From Burkholderia sp. WAC0059 (GTDB taxonomy: Bacteria > Pseudomonadota > Gammaproteobacteria > Burkholderiales > Burkholderiaceae), in the NCBI RefSeq assembly GCF_002870125.1, contig NZ_PNEO01000010.1:124001-188000 (forward strand): DNA of 64,000 nucleotides, read 5' to 3'. Of the stretch, positions 1 to 9,453 are shown in pieces. The translations under genes were made by a program, and so were the position numbers. The first letter of the stretch is position 1; each line of letters starts with the position of its first letter. The notes beneath the pieces were generated by a model that made no database searches, was not told the DNA's origin, and saw nothing but the letters and a program-made list of their open reading frames with translations.

Positions 1-264
1 CGACGCCTCCGGCAAATCGGGCAGATCGGTCCCGGCAAAACGCAGCCGCGTCGCGCTCACGTCGACCTCGCGCCGGTCGAGCAGCCCCATCAGCGCCAGC
101 GCGGTCGTGGACTTCCCGCAGCCCGACTCGCCGACCAGCGCCAGCGTCTCGCCCGCCCGAATCCCGAACGACAACCGGTCGACCGCGCGGGCCGGCGCCC
201 GGCCGCGCCCGGCGGGAAACGCGATACTGAGGTCCTCGACCTCGAGCAGCGGCGCGCCGCTCAC
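1..264 (-). CDS. ABC transporter ATP-binding protein, peptide/nickel type (partial)
   Basis: Only the first 88 codons are present because the gene runs off the left edge. The visible part opens with a typical OppD/DppD beta-strand region and has a clear Walker A (GESGCGKST) near residues 45-53. The Q-loop, signature and Walker B lie outside the window. The protein would hydrolyse ATP to power the two permeases encoded just upstream. The GTG start shares bases with the TGA stop of the upstream permease (GTGA overlap), so the genes are translationally coupled. It is the last visible gene of the 1-3746 operon. Substrate cannot be told from this fragment. Confidence 0.9.
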   Translation of the reverse strand, partial: MSGAPLLEVEDLSIAFPAGRGRAPARAVDRLSFGIRAGETLALVGESGCGKSTTALALMGLLDRREVDVSATRLRFAGTDLPDLPEAS

Positions 265-1124
265 AGCGCCCTCCGACGGCGCGGATTGGCGAGGTCGTTC
301 AGCCCGTTGCCGATCAGGTTCAGGCTCAGGACCGTGACCAACACCGCGCAGCCCGGCAGCGCGGTCATGTACCACGCGGTCTGCAGCGCCTCGCGGCCGG
401 AGCCGATCATGCTGCCCCACGTGATCACATTGGGATCGCCGAGTCCCAGAAAGGACAGCACGGCCTCGGTCAGGATCGCGTTGCCGGCCAGGATCGACAT
501 CATCACGATGGCCGAAGTCGCCACGTTCGGCAGGACGTGCGTGAGCACGATGCGCGGCCGGCTCATGCCGATCACGACCGCGGCCTGCACGAACTCCGCG
601 CGGCTCACGCGCAGCGCCTCGGCCCTCACGAGCCGGGCAACCTGCGGCCAGTTCGTCAGCGCGACGCCCAGCACGATGGTCGTCACGCTCGGCTGGACCA
701 CGACCACCAGCACGATGACGAAGAGCAGCGCAGGCATGGTCTGGAACAGCTCCGTGACGCGCATCAGCACCTCGTCGACGAGACCGCCGTAAAACCCGGC
801 CACGGCGCCGATCAGCAACCCCGCCAGCGTGGCGAGCAGCCCCGCCGCGAGGCCGATCTCGAGCGACACGCGCGCGCCGTAGGCGATGCCGCTGAACATG
901 TCCCGCCCCATCATGTCGGTCCCCAGCGGAAAGGCCGGATCCGTGCCAGGCCAGGTGAACGGCGTGCCGACCATGTCGAGCGGGTCGTTATGAGTGATGT
1001 ACGGCGCGCCGAGCGCGAGCCCGCACACGGCCGCCAGCAGCAACGCGCCGAGCGTCAGGCTCGGGGACTGCGTGGCGCGCTGCCAGAGGCGCGCGCCGGG
1101 TTTCGCGAGCACGACGTCGCTCAT
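261..1124 (-). CDS. ABC transporter permease, DppC-like
   Basis: Inner-membrane permease of 287 residues. The N-terminus has one membrane segment (about residues 21-41), then a periplasmic loop with the GTDMMGRDMFSG motif typical of DppC/OppC proteins. Five further segments follow, with the EAA loop around RIVLTHVLPNV, which docks the ATPase. The length matches the family. Its ATG lies in an ATGA overlap with the stop of the upstream DppB-like permease, and its own stop overlaps the ATPase start. With the DppB-like partner it should form the channel for peptides or other small amino compounds; the true substrate is unknown. Confidence 0.93.
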   Translation of the reverse strand: MSDVVLAKPGARLWQRATQSPSLTLGALLLAAVCGLALGAPYITHNDPLDMVGTPFTWPGTDPAFPLGTDMMGRDMFSGIAYGARVSLEIGLAAGLLATLAGLLIGAVAGFYGGLVDEVLMRVTELFQTMPALLFVIVLVVVVQPSVTTIVLGVALTNWPQVARLVRAEALRVSRAEFVQAAVVIGMSRPRIVLTHVLPNVATSAIVMMSILAGNAILTEAVLSFLGLGDPNVITWGSMIGSGREALQTAWYMTALPGCAVLVTVLSLNLIGNGLNDLANPRRRRAL

Positions 1125-2146
1125 CGCTCCACCTCGATACGCGGATCGAACCAGCCGTACGCGAGATCCACCGCCAGGTTGACGACGAGCACGAGCACCG
1201 AGCTGAAGAACAGGATGCCGAGCAGCAGGTTCAGGTCGCGCGAGGCGACCGCATCGAGGGCCAACTGGCCGAGGCCGGGCCAGCTGAACACCGTCTCGAT
1301 CGCCACGGAGCCGCTGAACAGCGCCCCGAACTGCAAGGCGGTCATCGTGACGATCGGCAGCAGCGCATTCGGCACCACGTGCGAGCGGATCGTCGCCACG
1401 CGCGATACGCCCTTCGCACGGGCCGTGCGGACAAAATCGAGGCCGGCCACCTCGAGCACCGAGGCGCGCATGAGCCGGGCGTAGATCGCCAGGTAATAGG
1501 CCGCGAGACAGAACACCGGCAGCACCATGTGCGCCGCAACGTCGCCCGCGTGCGCCCAGCCGGTCGCAACCACGCCCGGGGTGGTGATGCCCCCGGCCGG
1601 CAGCCAGCGCAGATGCGCGGAAAACAGCACCATCAGCATCAGTCCCAACCAGAACAGCGGCGTCGCGAAACCCAGCGTCGCGAGGACGGAGACCGCCATG
1701 TCGACCCAGCGCCGGCGCGACACGGCCGCCACGGTGCCGGCGAGGCAGCCGAACAGCAGCGCGATCACGAGCGCGCCCACCATCAGCAGCGCGGTCGCCG
1801 GCAGGCGTCCCACGATCAGGTGCAGCACCGATTCGTTGTAGCGGAAAGACCAGCCCAGATCGAAGTGGGCCATCCGGTTCAGGTAGGCGAGAAACTGCAG
1901 CGAGAGCGGCTGGTCCGTACCGAACTGGTGACGCAGCGCGGCCAGATACTCGGGGGTCGCGGCGCCCGCCTCCCCCGCCATGACGTCGGCCAGGTCGCCC
2001 GGCGCCAGTCTCAGCCAGAAGAAATTGAGCACCGCGATGCACAGGACGAGCGGCACGGCCTGCAGCAACCGCCGCACCGGATAAGGCAACGGCCGGCGCG
2101 GCTTCGCGAATGCCGACGCCACGGCGCGGGCAAAAGAGTCAGCCAT
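1121..2146 (-). CDS. ABC transporter permease, DppB-like
   Basis: Permease of 341 residues, longer at the N-terminus than DppC as usual for DppB/OppB. It has a first membrane segment near residues 27-45, a large periplasmic region (residues 46-105) with the family motif HFDLGWSFRYN, then five segments. The EAA-type loop is near VATIRSHVVPNALLP, and the C-terminal WFDPRIEVER ending is characteristic. The ATG chosen overlaps the stop of the binding-protein gene by 8 bases. An upstream in-frame ATG would extend into that gene and adds no recognisable sequence. It pairs with the DppC-like permease downstream. Confidence 0.93.
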   Translation of the reverse strand: MADSFARAVASAFAKPRRPLPYPVRRLLQAVPLVLCIAVLNFFWLRLAPGDLADVMAGEAGAATPEYLAALRHQFGTDQPLSLQFLAYLNRMAHFDLGWSFRYNESVLHLIVGRLPATALLMVGALVIALLFGCLAGTVAAVSRRRWVDMAVSVLATLGFATPLFWLGLMLMVLFSAHLRWLPAGGITTPGVVATGWAHAGDVAAHMVLPVFCLAAYYLAIYARLMRASVLEVAGLDFVRTARAKGVSRVATIRSHVVPNALLPIVTMTALQFGALFSGSVAIETVFSWPGLGQLALDAVASRDLNLLLGILFFSSVLVLVVNLAVDLAYGWFDPRIEVER

Positions 2147-3746
2147 GGCTCGCCGCGCCGAGACTGACGTCGTCGAGCGACGCGTAGACGCCGATCGGCG
2201 TCGTGTTGACGCCCTGCAGGCTCCGGGCATAGATCCGGAAGAACTTCAGTTCCGCCAGCGAGATCGACGGCAGGTCGCGTTGCGCGATGACCTGCATCCG
2301 ATAAATGGCCTGCGTGCGCTTCTGGGGGTCCTGCTCGTTCTGGATCGTCTCGATGACGCGATCCATCTCCGGCGACGCGTACCCCGAACCGTTGCTCCAT
2401 GCCGCCCCGCTGATGATGTTCTTCGACCAGAAGCGGCGGATCACGCCGATCTGCGGGTCCGCGAAGGCCGCGTAAAACACGTTCATGGTGTCGAAGTCAT
2501 GCTCGGTGAACACCTTTCTCAGGTAGGTCGGCAGGTCGTAATTGACCAGCGTGACCTCGATGCCGACCCGCTTGAGCTGCTGCTGGATGAACTGTCCGGC
2601 ACGCTGGTAATCGTCGCCGTAGGTATGGTTCAGGTGGTTGAACCGCATCCGCACGCCGCTGGCGTCGGGCTTGAAGCCGGCGGCATCGAGCAGGGCCTCG
2701 GCCTTTTGCGGGTCGTACGGATACTGCGGGGTGTCCGGCGTGTAAAAGCGCGTCTGATAGCTCGGCACCGGCCCCGTCGCCGGCGTCGCGAAGCCGTAGA
2801 ACACGGTCTCTGTCAGCAGCTTCAGGTTGATGGCGTGCGCGATCGCCTGGCGCACGCGCACATCCTGAAACCGCTTCTGGCGCAGGTTGAAGTCCATGAA
2901 GAACATGGGCGCGTTCGAGCGCCAGCCCTTCGTATCGACGACCAGACTCGGGTTCTGCTCGAGCCGGCGCGCCTCGACGAGCGAGACCGGGGTCAGCGGA
3001 GCGTACTGGACGCTGCCGCTCTGCAACGTGATGCTGCGCGCGCTGGCATCCGGAATGATCCGGAAGATCAGTTCGTCGACGCGCGGCTTGCCCTTGTCCC
3101 AGTAGTCGGGATTCTTCGCGAGGCGAATGTAGTTGCCCCGGTTCCACTCCTTGAAGACGAAGCCGCCCGTGCCGACCGGCTTTGCGTTGTAGGGGTTGGT
3201 CAGCGGATCGGTCCCGGCATAAAGATGCTTCGGGAAAATGAACGCGGACGACGTGTCGAGGTACGCCCAGATCACGGGCGAAGGCTGGGCAAGCCGGAAC
3301 ACCGCGGTATGGGGATCGGGCGTGTCCACGGCGACGATCTGCGCGAACGTCGGCTTGGCGATCGGGTGAACCTTCTTGGAAACCTCCATGATCGAGTACT
3401 GCACGTCCGCCGACGTGAACGGCGTGCCGTCGTGCCATTTCACGTCGTTTCGCAGCCTGAACGTAATCGTCCGGCGATCCGCCGATTCCTCCCAGGACGT
3501 GGCGAGCTGCGGCACCGGACGGAATGCCTCGTCATAGGTGATGAGCCCGTCGAACAGGTTGCTCGACACCACGTTGGTCGGATTGGCCGGGGTGGACCCG
3601 GACGCGAGTCCGGCCGGCTCCGGCAGCGTGTTCGCGACCAGCGTGGCCGCCGTGCCCGCGCCCGGCGCCGCAAACCCGAAGTCGGCCAGAAGGCCACTGC
3701 CGGCAACGACGCCGGCCTTGACCAGGAATGCTCTGCGAGTAGTCAT
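2139..3746 (-). CDS. Extracellular solute-binding protein family 5 (DppA/OppA-like)
   Basis: Periplasmic binding protein of 535 residues, first gene of the importer operon. The N-terminus MTTRRAFLVKAG has twin arginines followed by a hydrophobic stretch, so it looks Tat-exported. The body has family-5 landmarks: LFDGLITYDEAFRPVPQLA, the WHDGTPFTSADV motif, and VRQAIAHAINLK. It should capture a peptide-like or other small organic ligand for the two permeases. The ATG is chosen because it begins the signal sequence; an in-frame upstream ATG gives an extension without a leader. Promoter-proximal dyads lie 20-45 bases upstream, and a divergent IclR regulator is the likely controller. Confidence 0.92.
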   Translation of the reverse strand: MTTRRAFLVKAGVVAGSGLLADFGFAAPGAGTAATLVANTLPEPAGLASGSTPANPTNVVSSNLFDGLITYDEAFRPVPQLATSWEESADRRTITFRLRNDVKWHDGTPFTSADVQYSIMEVSKKVHPIAKPTFAQIVAVDTPDPHTAVFRLAQPSPVIWAYLDTSSAFIFPKHLYAGTDPLTNPYNAKPVGTGGFVFKEWNRGNYIRLAKNPDYWDKGKPRVDELIFRIIPDASARSITLQSGSVQYAPLTPVSLVEARRLEQNPSLVVDTKGWRSNAPMFFMDFNLRQKRFQDVRVRQAIAHAINLKLLTETVFYGFATPATGPVPSYQTRFYTPDTPQYPYDPQKAEALLDAAGFKPDASGVRMRFNHLNHTYGDDYQRAGQFIQQQLKRVGIEVTLVNYDLPTYLRKVFTEHDFDTMNVFYAAFADPQIGVIRRFWSKNIISGAAWSNGSGYASPEMDRVIETIQNEQDPQKRTQAIYRMQVIAQRDLPSISLAELKFFRIYARSLQGVNTTPIGVYASLDDVSLGAASHG

Positions 3747-3766
3747 AGTGACGAATTCGTATATCC

Positions 3767-3791
3767 ATATAGGTGTCCTATATAAGGACAC
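3767..3791. promoter_or_regulatory. Overlapping operator-like dyads upstream of the importer operon
   Basis: Two overlapping inverted repeats sit in an AT-rich block just upstream of the binding-protein gene. ATATAGG-TGT-CCTATAT (3767-3783) is perfect, with 7-base arms. GTGTCC, a 7-base spacer, then GGACAC (3773-3791) has 6-base arms. The location fits a repressor or activator site at the importer promoter. The bound protein is inferred only; the IclR product at 4149 is the nearest candidate. The rest of 3792-4148 holds no gene. Confidence 0.5.
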
Positions 3792-4010
3792 GGAGCAAAC
3801 CCGCGAACAGCGTGGAATCCGGCCTGGCCTCCGGCTCGCGCCTACCCGGCCCTCATTGGGCAGCCCCTCGCGAAGACTGGAACACCGCCATCGACGGGCC
3901 GCAGGTTCGTCGCGGCAAGGGGTGAGTGCGGCACAATCCGTCTCGGCCCCGCCCGTCGATCCTGTCTTCCACCCTGCAGCACGAAATATCGGTAAAATAT
4001 TTGAAAATTT

Positions 4011-4034
4011 CGGAATAAAATTTCCGTTTTATTC
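4011..4034. promoter_or_regulatory. Candidate IclR-type operator
   Basis: Two nested dyads: CGGAA-TAAAAT-TTCCG (4011-4026) and GAATAAAA-TTTCCG-TTTTATTC (4013-4034), both with perfect arms. The GGAA...TTCC pattern resembles operators reported for IclR-family proteins. It lies about 115 bases before the IclR gene, in the divergent region shared with the importer, so autoregulation and control of the importer are both possible. Assignment is by pattern only. Confidence 0.45.
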
Positions 4035-4148
4035 TAAGAGCCTGCCGCAGGGCGCCCCAACCAAGCAATTCATATATGCAAATCTGCGTAATGCGACAGT
4101 TGCCGTCTTTCCCCGGCTCTGCCCTTTCTCACACGGACCCCGCCGACC

Positions 4149-4964
4149 ATGGCCGTCGTCAACAGGCATGAAGGCGTCGCCGAGCGGCGCGAAGCAGAAT
4201 CCGGTGCGCTGGCCAGAGGACTGACCATTCTTTCCCGGCTGCATGAGGCCGGCCGGCCGTTGAACCTGCAGGAGATCGCGGAAAGCGTCGGATTGCCCAC
4301 CAGCACGTGCCACCGTCTGCTGCAATCGCTGGACCTTGCCGGTTATGTCTACCGGGAGGGATCCCTCTATCGCCCCACCCCGCGCGCCGTGTGCCCGCTT
4401 CCGCTGGAGCATCCGCTGAACCGGTTACGCCGCGACACGGCCCCGCTCATGCGCGAGCTCCAGGAACGCCACGGCCCGTCCGTGCTGCTCATCGCGTTCC
4501 TGGGAGACAGCCGGGTCATCGTGGATTGCGTCGCGGGCAACTACAGCGTCACGCCTTATTTCGATACCAATGTGACGGCCCCGCTGCATGCGTCGGTCTC
4601 GGGCAAGATACTGCTGAGCGACCGCACGCCGGAACAGCGCGATGCGCTGCTCGGGCTTCCGCCCTACCCGGCCCGCACAGCATCCACGGTCCAGGACCGC
4701 GCCGCGCTTTATGCCGAGCTGGAAGCGGTCCGGGAACGCGGATGGGCGACCAACCGGAACGAAAACGTGACCGGAATATGCGCCATCGGCACGCGCCTCG
4801 CCGCCCCCTCCAGTCGCGCGGTGGGCGCAATCGTTCTCACCGGGCCCCACCGCTTCTTCGCCGACGGTATCGATGCCATGCGAAGCGACCTGCAGCAGGC
4901 GTCGCAGATGCTGAATTCGACGTCCCATGCGATCCGGGCGATGATCCAGTTCCTGGGTATCTAG
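4149..4964 (+). CDS. IclR family transcriptional regulator
   Basis: DNA-binding regulator of 271 residues. An N-terminal winged helix-turn-helix spans about residues 22-82, with NLQEIAESVGLPTSTCHRLL as the helix-turn-helix. The IclR effector domain follows (about 95-265), with the typical LHASVSGKILLS segment and the ENVTGICAIG strand that lines the ligand pocket. Length is normal. The gene is transcribed away from the ABC importer operon, the usual layout for an IclR protein controlling a neighbouring uptake system. The effector is unknown. The 276 bases after it hold no gene I can support. Confidence 0.93.
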   Translation: MAVVNRHEGVAERREAESGALARGLTILSRLHEAGRPLNLQEIAESVGLPTSTCHRLLQSLDLAGYVYREGSLYRPTPRAVCPLPLEHPLNRLRRDTAPLMRELQERHGPSVLLIAFLGDSRVIVDCVAGNYSVTPYFDTNVTAPLHASVSGKILLSDRTPEQRDALLGLPPYPARTASTVQDRAALYAELEAVRERGWATNRNENVTGICAIGTRLAAPSSRAVGAIVLTGPHRFFADGIDAMRSDLQQASQMLNSTSHAIRAMIQFLGI

Positions 4965-5240
4965 CGTTTTTCTCCGCCGGTTCGCGTAGAAATCGCGTAG
5001 AAAGTCCGCGTCGCCCGGCAAGAGAATCGAATCGGCGAGGGTTGGCCGCGCGAAAGGTTTGTCGTTTTCGCCTGATCGGAGAGCGCGAAGAGGCCGGGAA
5101 AACCGGGGCAATCGTCACCGTGTACGCTGCCCGCGCCGACGCGGGCGACGGACAAACCATGCGCCCGACCTGTCTCGACACGCGCGCGAACGTTCGCCGA
5201 ATTTTTTCGCCGAATGTTCCCGGGCGGCTGACTGGGCGAC

Positions 5241-5699
5241 TCAAACGGGCCGCGCCCCATGGCGCGCGAGAAACCGGTCCAGTTGTCCGGCGAACGCCTT
5301 GCTGTCGTGCGGGGTGTACGGGGCCGGACCGCCGGTCTCGACGCCCGAACTGCGAAGCTGATCCATCACCTCGCGCATCGTCAGACGCTCCTGGATGTTC
5401 TCGCGGCTAAACCAGCTTCCGCGCGGGTCGAGCACATAGGCGCCCTTGTCCAGAGCAGCAGCGGCAAGCGGGATATCGGCCGTGATCACGAGGTCGCCGC
5501 TCCCGACCAGCTCGACGATACGGTCGTCGGCGGCGTCGAAGCCCACCGGCACCTGCAGCGCCCTGATGAAGGGAGAAGGCGGCGTACGCAAATACTGGTT
5601 GGCGACCAGCGTGACGCACACTTCGACACGCCGCGCGGCCCGAAACAACATGTCCTTGACGACAACCGGGCAGGCATCGGCATCAACCAGCACTTGCAT
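5241..5699 (-). CDS. YaiI/YqxD family protein (UPF0178/DUF188)
   Basis: Protein of 152 residues matching the YaiI/YqxD family over its full length. Landmarks are the start MQVLVDADACPVVVKDML, the central ITADIPLAAAALDKGA segment with conserved aspartate, and the RLTMREVMDQLR helix. The fold is PIN-like in appearance, with acidic residues at strand ends, but no activity is established for the family. It stands alone, convergent with the IclR gene and divergent from the CocE-type hydrolase. The family identification is firm; the function is not. Confidence 0.92.
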   Translation of the reverse strand: MQVLVDADACPVVVKDMLFRAARRVEVCVTLVANQYLRTPPSPFIRALQVPVGFDAADDRIVELVGSGDLVITADIPLAAAALDKGAYVLDPRGSWFSRENIQERLTMREVMDQLRSSGVETGGPAPYTPHDSKAFAGQLDRFLARHGARPV

Positions 5700-5976
5700 C
5701 GCGCTATTTCCAGTTAGAAGGCGGGAGCGGTCATATTACTGCCTGCCGCCCTTGCTCGACCCGGAACCGCCACGCAAGCCGGGGCTTTCTCCGGACGGAG
5801 CGCGAACGCGGCACCATCGATCGATCTCTCCATGCGTATCGCCGCACCCGGCCCGTTGTGCCGAAATCGTCACGATCGGCGTGCGCCGCAGACAAGATTC
5901 GCGCGATTTGGACTCCTATGATGGGACCATGAGAACCGAACGATTCGCGCTGCCCCTATGACATCAAGAGAAACTC

Positions 5977-7806
5977 ATGAGTGATCGCGAAACCAACGGT
6001 CTGGCGTGGCGAATCCATCCAGGCGAGTACTTGAAGCAAGCCGGGCAACCGGCATACCGTTTGCCGGCCAAACCGCAGTCGGTTTACGTCCCGATGCGCG
6101 ACGGCTGCAAACTGGCGGTGGATGTCTACGTCCCGCAATCGGCGGCCGAGGCAGCCAATGCGAAATTTCCGGCGATACTCGTTTTCACGCCCTATTACCG
6201 CCGCTGGGAACTCGGGAATGCCGGGAACGGCGAGAACTCGCCGAATGCCGCTGCGTACCGCGATATTTTCGTTCCTCACGGCTACGCCCTGGTCGTCGTC
6301 GACGTCCGGGGTACCGGCGCGAGCTTCGGCACGCGCGATAGCTTCCGGTCGCCGAAGGAGCGTGAGGACTCTCGCGAAATCGTAGACTGGGTCATCGCGC
6401 AAAAATGGTCGAACGGGTTGGTCGGCGCTACCGGCATTTCCTATCTGGGCGCGGCGTCCGACTTTCTCGCGAGCACGGGACACCCCGCAGTACGGGCTAT
6501 CGCGCCGATCTCGGGCGTCTGGGACACGTACGCCGACCACTATTACCCGGGCGGTGTGTACCAGAACAAACTGGCTTTTCTATACGGAGACATGTCGATC
6601 GCGCTCGACACGGCCGATGTCGACCAACTGAGAAAATTCGCCTACTACAAGGACCCCAACCTGGTCGGCCCGGCGCCGACAGACGGCGACGCGGAGAAAA
6701 CGGAACTGCGCAAGGCACTGGCGGAGCATCGAAGCAATTTCTACATGCCCGACTACATGGACAGACTGGAGTTTCGCGAAAACCCGTACGTCTACGATGA
6801 GCATTTCCACTCCGGCGCAATCAGTCCCTACTGGTATCGGGAAGGCATCAGGCCGGATGTCGCCGTGCTATCCGTCTGCGGCTGGATGGACGGCTGCGGC
6901 TACACCAACGGATCGATCGCCCGCTTCCTGACGCTCGGAAAAACCAATCAGCACTGCCATCTTCTCATCGGCCCGTGGGACCACGGCGCGCGCATCAATC
7001 ACTCGCCATGGCGCAACGCCGAATTGCCGGAATTCAATATTTACGCGGAGATTCTGCGCTTCTTCGACAAGTATCTGAAGGGCCGCGAAAACGGCTATCA
7101 ACACGAGCAGAGCGTGCACTACTTCGCGCTCAAGGACGAGAAGTGGCACGCGGCATCGGGTTGGCCCCCGCAACCCGCCGCCGACTGGCATCTCGCGCTC
7201 GATTCGCTGCACGTGGAAGGCGGCGGGAGCCTCGTGGTCGCACCGACCTTCGCGACCGGCAGCGGCAACCACACCCGTTACGAGCGAATCGCCGCGATCG
7301 ACTGCCGGGACTATTACCCGGACTGGGACCGCCAGATCGACGCGATGCTCACGCTGAAGTCCGAGCCGGTTGCCGAAGATCGAATCATCGCCGGCCATGT
7401 CGAACTCGACATCTGGGTCGAGTCGGACAAAAAGGATTTCGCGCTCTTTGCCTATCTGTCGGAACAGGAGGCCGACGGCACCGTCCGATACATCACCGAA
7501 GGCATGCTCCGGGCCGGGCACCGAAAGTCCTGTCCGTCCGACGACCCGTACGTCGCAAGCTGGACGTACCGAAGCTTCGCCCTGAACGATTACGAGCCGG
7601 TGCCGCTACGCGTCCCGGTCAACCTGAAAATTCCGCTGCATCCGATCTCGTGGCAACTCTCAGCTGGCAGCCGACTGGTCCTGAGTCTGGCGCAGACCGA
7701 CAGCGACCATTTCGCGCAAATTCCGCCGGGACAGCCGGCCGCCCTGACCGTCGTCGCCGACGGCGACCATCCGTCCGGACTGTCCGTCCCCGTCCTTCAA
7801 CATTGA
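5977..7806 (+). CDS. CocE/NonD family hydrolase (X-Pro dipeptidyl-peptidase S15 type)
   Basis: Alpha/beta-hydrolase of 609 residues. An S15-type catalytic domain (about 30-345) is followed by a C-terminal jelly-roll domain (about 370-605), as in cocaine esterase and related acyl-peptide or ester hydrolases. The apparent triad is Ser155 in GISYLG, Asp305 in CGWMDG and His336 in GPWDHG. VDVRGTGAS is the family motif after the second core strand. No signal peptide is visible, so it is probably cytoplasmic. It is monocistronic, with upstream region 5700-5976 as its promoter zone. Natural substrate (ester or amide) is not predictable. Confidence 0.9.
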   Translation: MSDRETNGLAWRIHPGEYLKQAGQPAYRLPAKPQSVYVPMRDGCKLAVDVYVPQSAAEAANAKFPAILVFTPYYRRWELGNAGNGENSPNAAAYRDIFVPHGYALVVVDVRGTGASFGTRDSFRSPKEREDSREIVDWVIAQKWSNGLVGATGISYLGAASDFLASTGHPAVRAIAPISGVWDTYADHYYPGGVYQNKLAFLYGDMSIALDTADVDQLRKFAYYKDPNLVGPAPTDGDAEKTELRKALAEHRSNFYMPDYMDRLEFRENPYVYDEHFHSGAISPYWYREGIRPDVAVLSVCGWMDGCGYTNGSIARFLTLGKTNQHCHLLIGPWDHGARINHSPWRNAELPEFNIYAEILRFFDKYLKGRENGYQHEQSVHYFALKDEKWHAASGWPPQPAADWHLALDSLHVEGGGSLVVAPTFATGSGNHTRYERIAAIDCRDYYPDWDRQIDAMLTLKSEPVAEDRIIAGHVELDIWVESDKKDFALFAYLSEQEADGTVRYITEGMLRAGHRKSCPSDDPYVASWTYRSFALNDYEPVPLRVPVNLKIPLHPISWQLSAGSRLVLSLAQTDSDHFAQIPPGQPAALTVVADGDHPSGLSVPVLQH

Positions 7807-8049
7807 AATGAAGCGGTACGCCGCTCTCGCGATCGAGGCAGGTCTCATTGGCCGGCCCGCGATGGCCGGCAAGCGCAACGGCATGTTGGTCCGGTCGACG
7901 TCGACCGGGGTCGACTCGCCCGACCGCCGCTATCGGAGCCTGCGCGAAGTCGTGATCGACAATCAGGCCATGTGCGACACGTTGATGTATCGCCGACCGT
8001 CCCGTGGAAAGAGCGTTCCACCGCACGCCGACGCGTACGGATACCGATG

Positions 8050-9453
8050 CTATTCGTCCATCAGACGAACCTTCACCTTCTTGCCCTTGACCTTCCCCGC
8101 GCCGAGCTTGCGCAGCGCGTCGCGTGCAATGCTCCGCTCCACCGCCACGTAGGTCGAAAACTCGGTCACGTTGATCTTGCCGATCTGTGAACCGCTGAAG
8201 CCCGCTTCGCCCGTCAGCGCACCCAGCACATCGCCGGGACGAATTTTTTCTTTCCGGCCGCCCAGAATCTGCAGCGTCTCCATCGGCGGCGAGAGCGGCT
8301 CGTCGCCAACGGCATCGAGTTCGGCCAGCCGATGCCATTCGACCTCGCGGCCCTGTGCCTGCTCGATGGCGCCGACGCGTCCCATCTCGCTCATGCTGGC
8401 GAGACTCAGCGCCCAGCCTTCCTGGTCCGCGCGGCCCGTGCGACCGATGCGATGCACGTGCACGTCCGGGTCGGGCGTCACGTCGACGTTGATGACGGCT
8501 TCGAGCTGCGCGATGTCGAGGCCGCGCGCCGCCACGTCGGTCGCAACGAGCACCGAACAGCTCCGGTTCGCAAACCGGATCAGCACCTGATCGCGCTCGC
8601 GCTGATCCAGTTCGCCATGCAACGCCAGCGCGTGAAAACCCTGCGCGCGCAGCACGTCGAGCAGGTCCCGGCATTGCTGCTTCGTATTGCAGAACGCGAG
8701 CGTGCTCACCGGACGATAGTGATTCAGCAGCATGCCGACCGCGTGCAGCCGCTCGTCCTCGGTCACTTCGTAGAAGCGCTGGCGGATCTTGCTGTCGTCG
8801 TGACGTTCTTCGAGCTTGACTTCCTTCGGGTTGCGCAGGAACTGCCGGCTCAACCTGACGATGCCGTCCGGGTAGGTGGCGGAGAACAGCAATGTCTGGC
8901 GCTCCTTCGGGCAATGACGGACGACCGTCGCGATATCGTCGAAGAAGCCCATGTCGAGCATCCGGTCCGCTTCGTCGAGTACGAGCGTATTCAGCGCGCC
9001 GATGGCGAGACTGCCGCGCTCCAGATGGTCCATGATGCGCCCCGGCGTGCCCACGACGACATGCGCGCCGTGCTCGAGACTCGCCGTCTGCGGCGCCATC
9101 GGCGTCCCGCCGCATAGCGTCAGCACCTTGACGTTCTGCTCCGCGCGCGCGAGGCGGCGGATTTCCTGCGCCGCCTGATCGGCCAGTTCGCGCGTCGGAC
9201 ATAGCACCAGGGCCTGGACGACGAAGCGACGCGGATCGAGCCGCGCGAGCAACGCGAGCGAAAAGGCTGCAGTCTTGCCGCTACCGGTCTTCGCCTGCGC
9301 AATCAGGTCGTGCCCCGCCAGCGCAATGGGCAAGCTCGCAGCCTGGATAGGCGTCATGGCGGCATAGCCGAGCTGTGCGAGATTGGCAAGCACGGCGGGC
9401 GGAAGCGCAAGCTGACTGAAGGTGAAGGACGTAGCGGTGGATTTTTCTGACAT
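8050..9453 (-). CDS. dbpA: ATP-dependent RNA helicase DbpA
   Basis: DEAD-box helicase of 467 residues. Motifs in order are AKTGSGKT (about 54-61, Walker A), PTREL, TPGR, DEAD (160-163), SAT (191-193), ARGLD and HRIGRTGR. The C-terminal DbpA/YxiN RNA-binding domain (about 390-467, with the GDVLGALTGEAG segment) distinguishes it from other DEAD proteins. DbpA acts on 23S rRNA during 50S assembly. The ATG chosen has GGGACG upstream and begins the helicase N-terminus; an in-frame upstream ATG adds an unconvincing extension. It lies near rpsU, infA and csp genes, consistent with a ribosome and cold-response neighbourhood. Confidence 0.93.
   Translation of the reverse strand: MSEKSTATSFTFSQLALPPAVLANLAQLGYAAMTPIQAASLPIALAGHDLIAQAKTGSGKTAAFSLALLARLDPRRFVVQALVLCPTRELADQAAQEIRRLARAEQNVKVLTLCGGTPMAPQTASLEHGAHVVVGTPGRIMDHLERGSLAIGALNTLVLDEADRMLDMGFFDDIATVVRHCPKERQTLLFSATYPDGIVRLSRQFLRNPKEVKLEERHDDSKIRQRFYEVTEDERLHAVGMLLNHYRPVSTLAFCNTKQQCRDLLDVLRAQGFHALALHGELDQRERDQVLIRFANRSCSVLVATDVAARGLDIAQLEAVINVDVTPDPDVHVHRIGRTGRADQEGWALSLASMSEMGRVGAIEQAQGREVEWHRLAELDAVGDEPLSPPMETLQILGGRKEKIRPGDVLGALTGEAGFSGSQIGKINVTEFSTYVAVERSIARDALRKLGAGKVKGKKVKVRLMDE

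Noticed and set aside
261..2042. A 593-residue fusion permease on the minus strand
   Set aside because: The first half is an out-of-frame reading of the neighbouring DppB-like gene; the real gene starts at the ATG at 1124.
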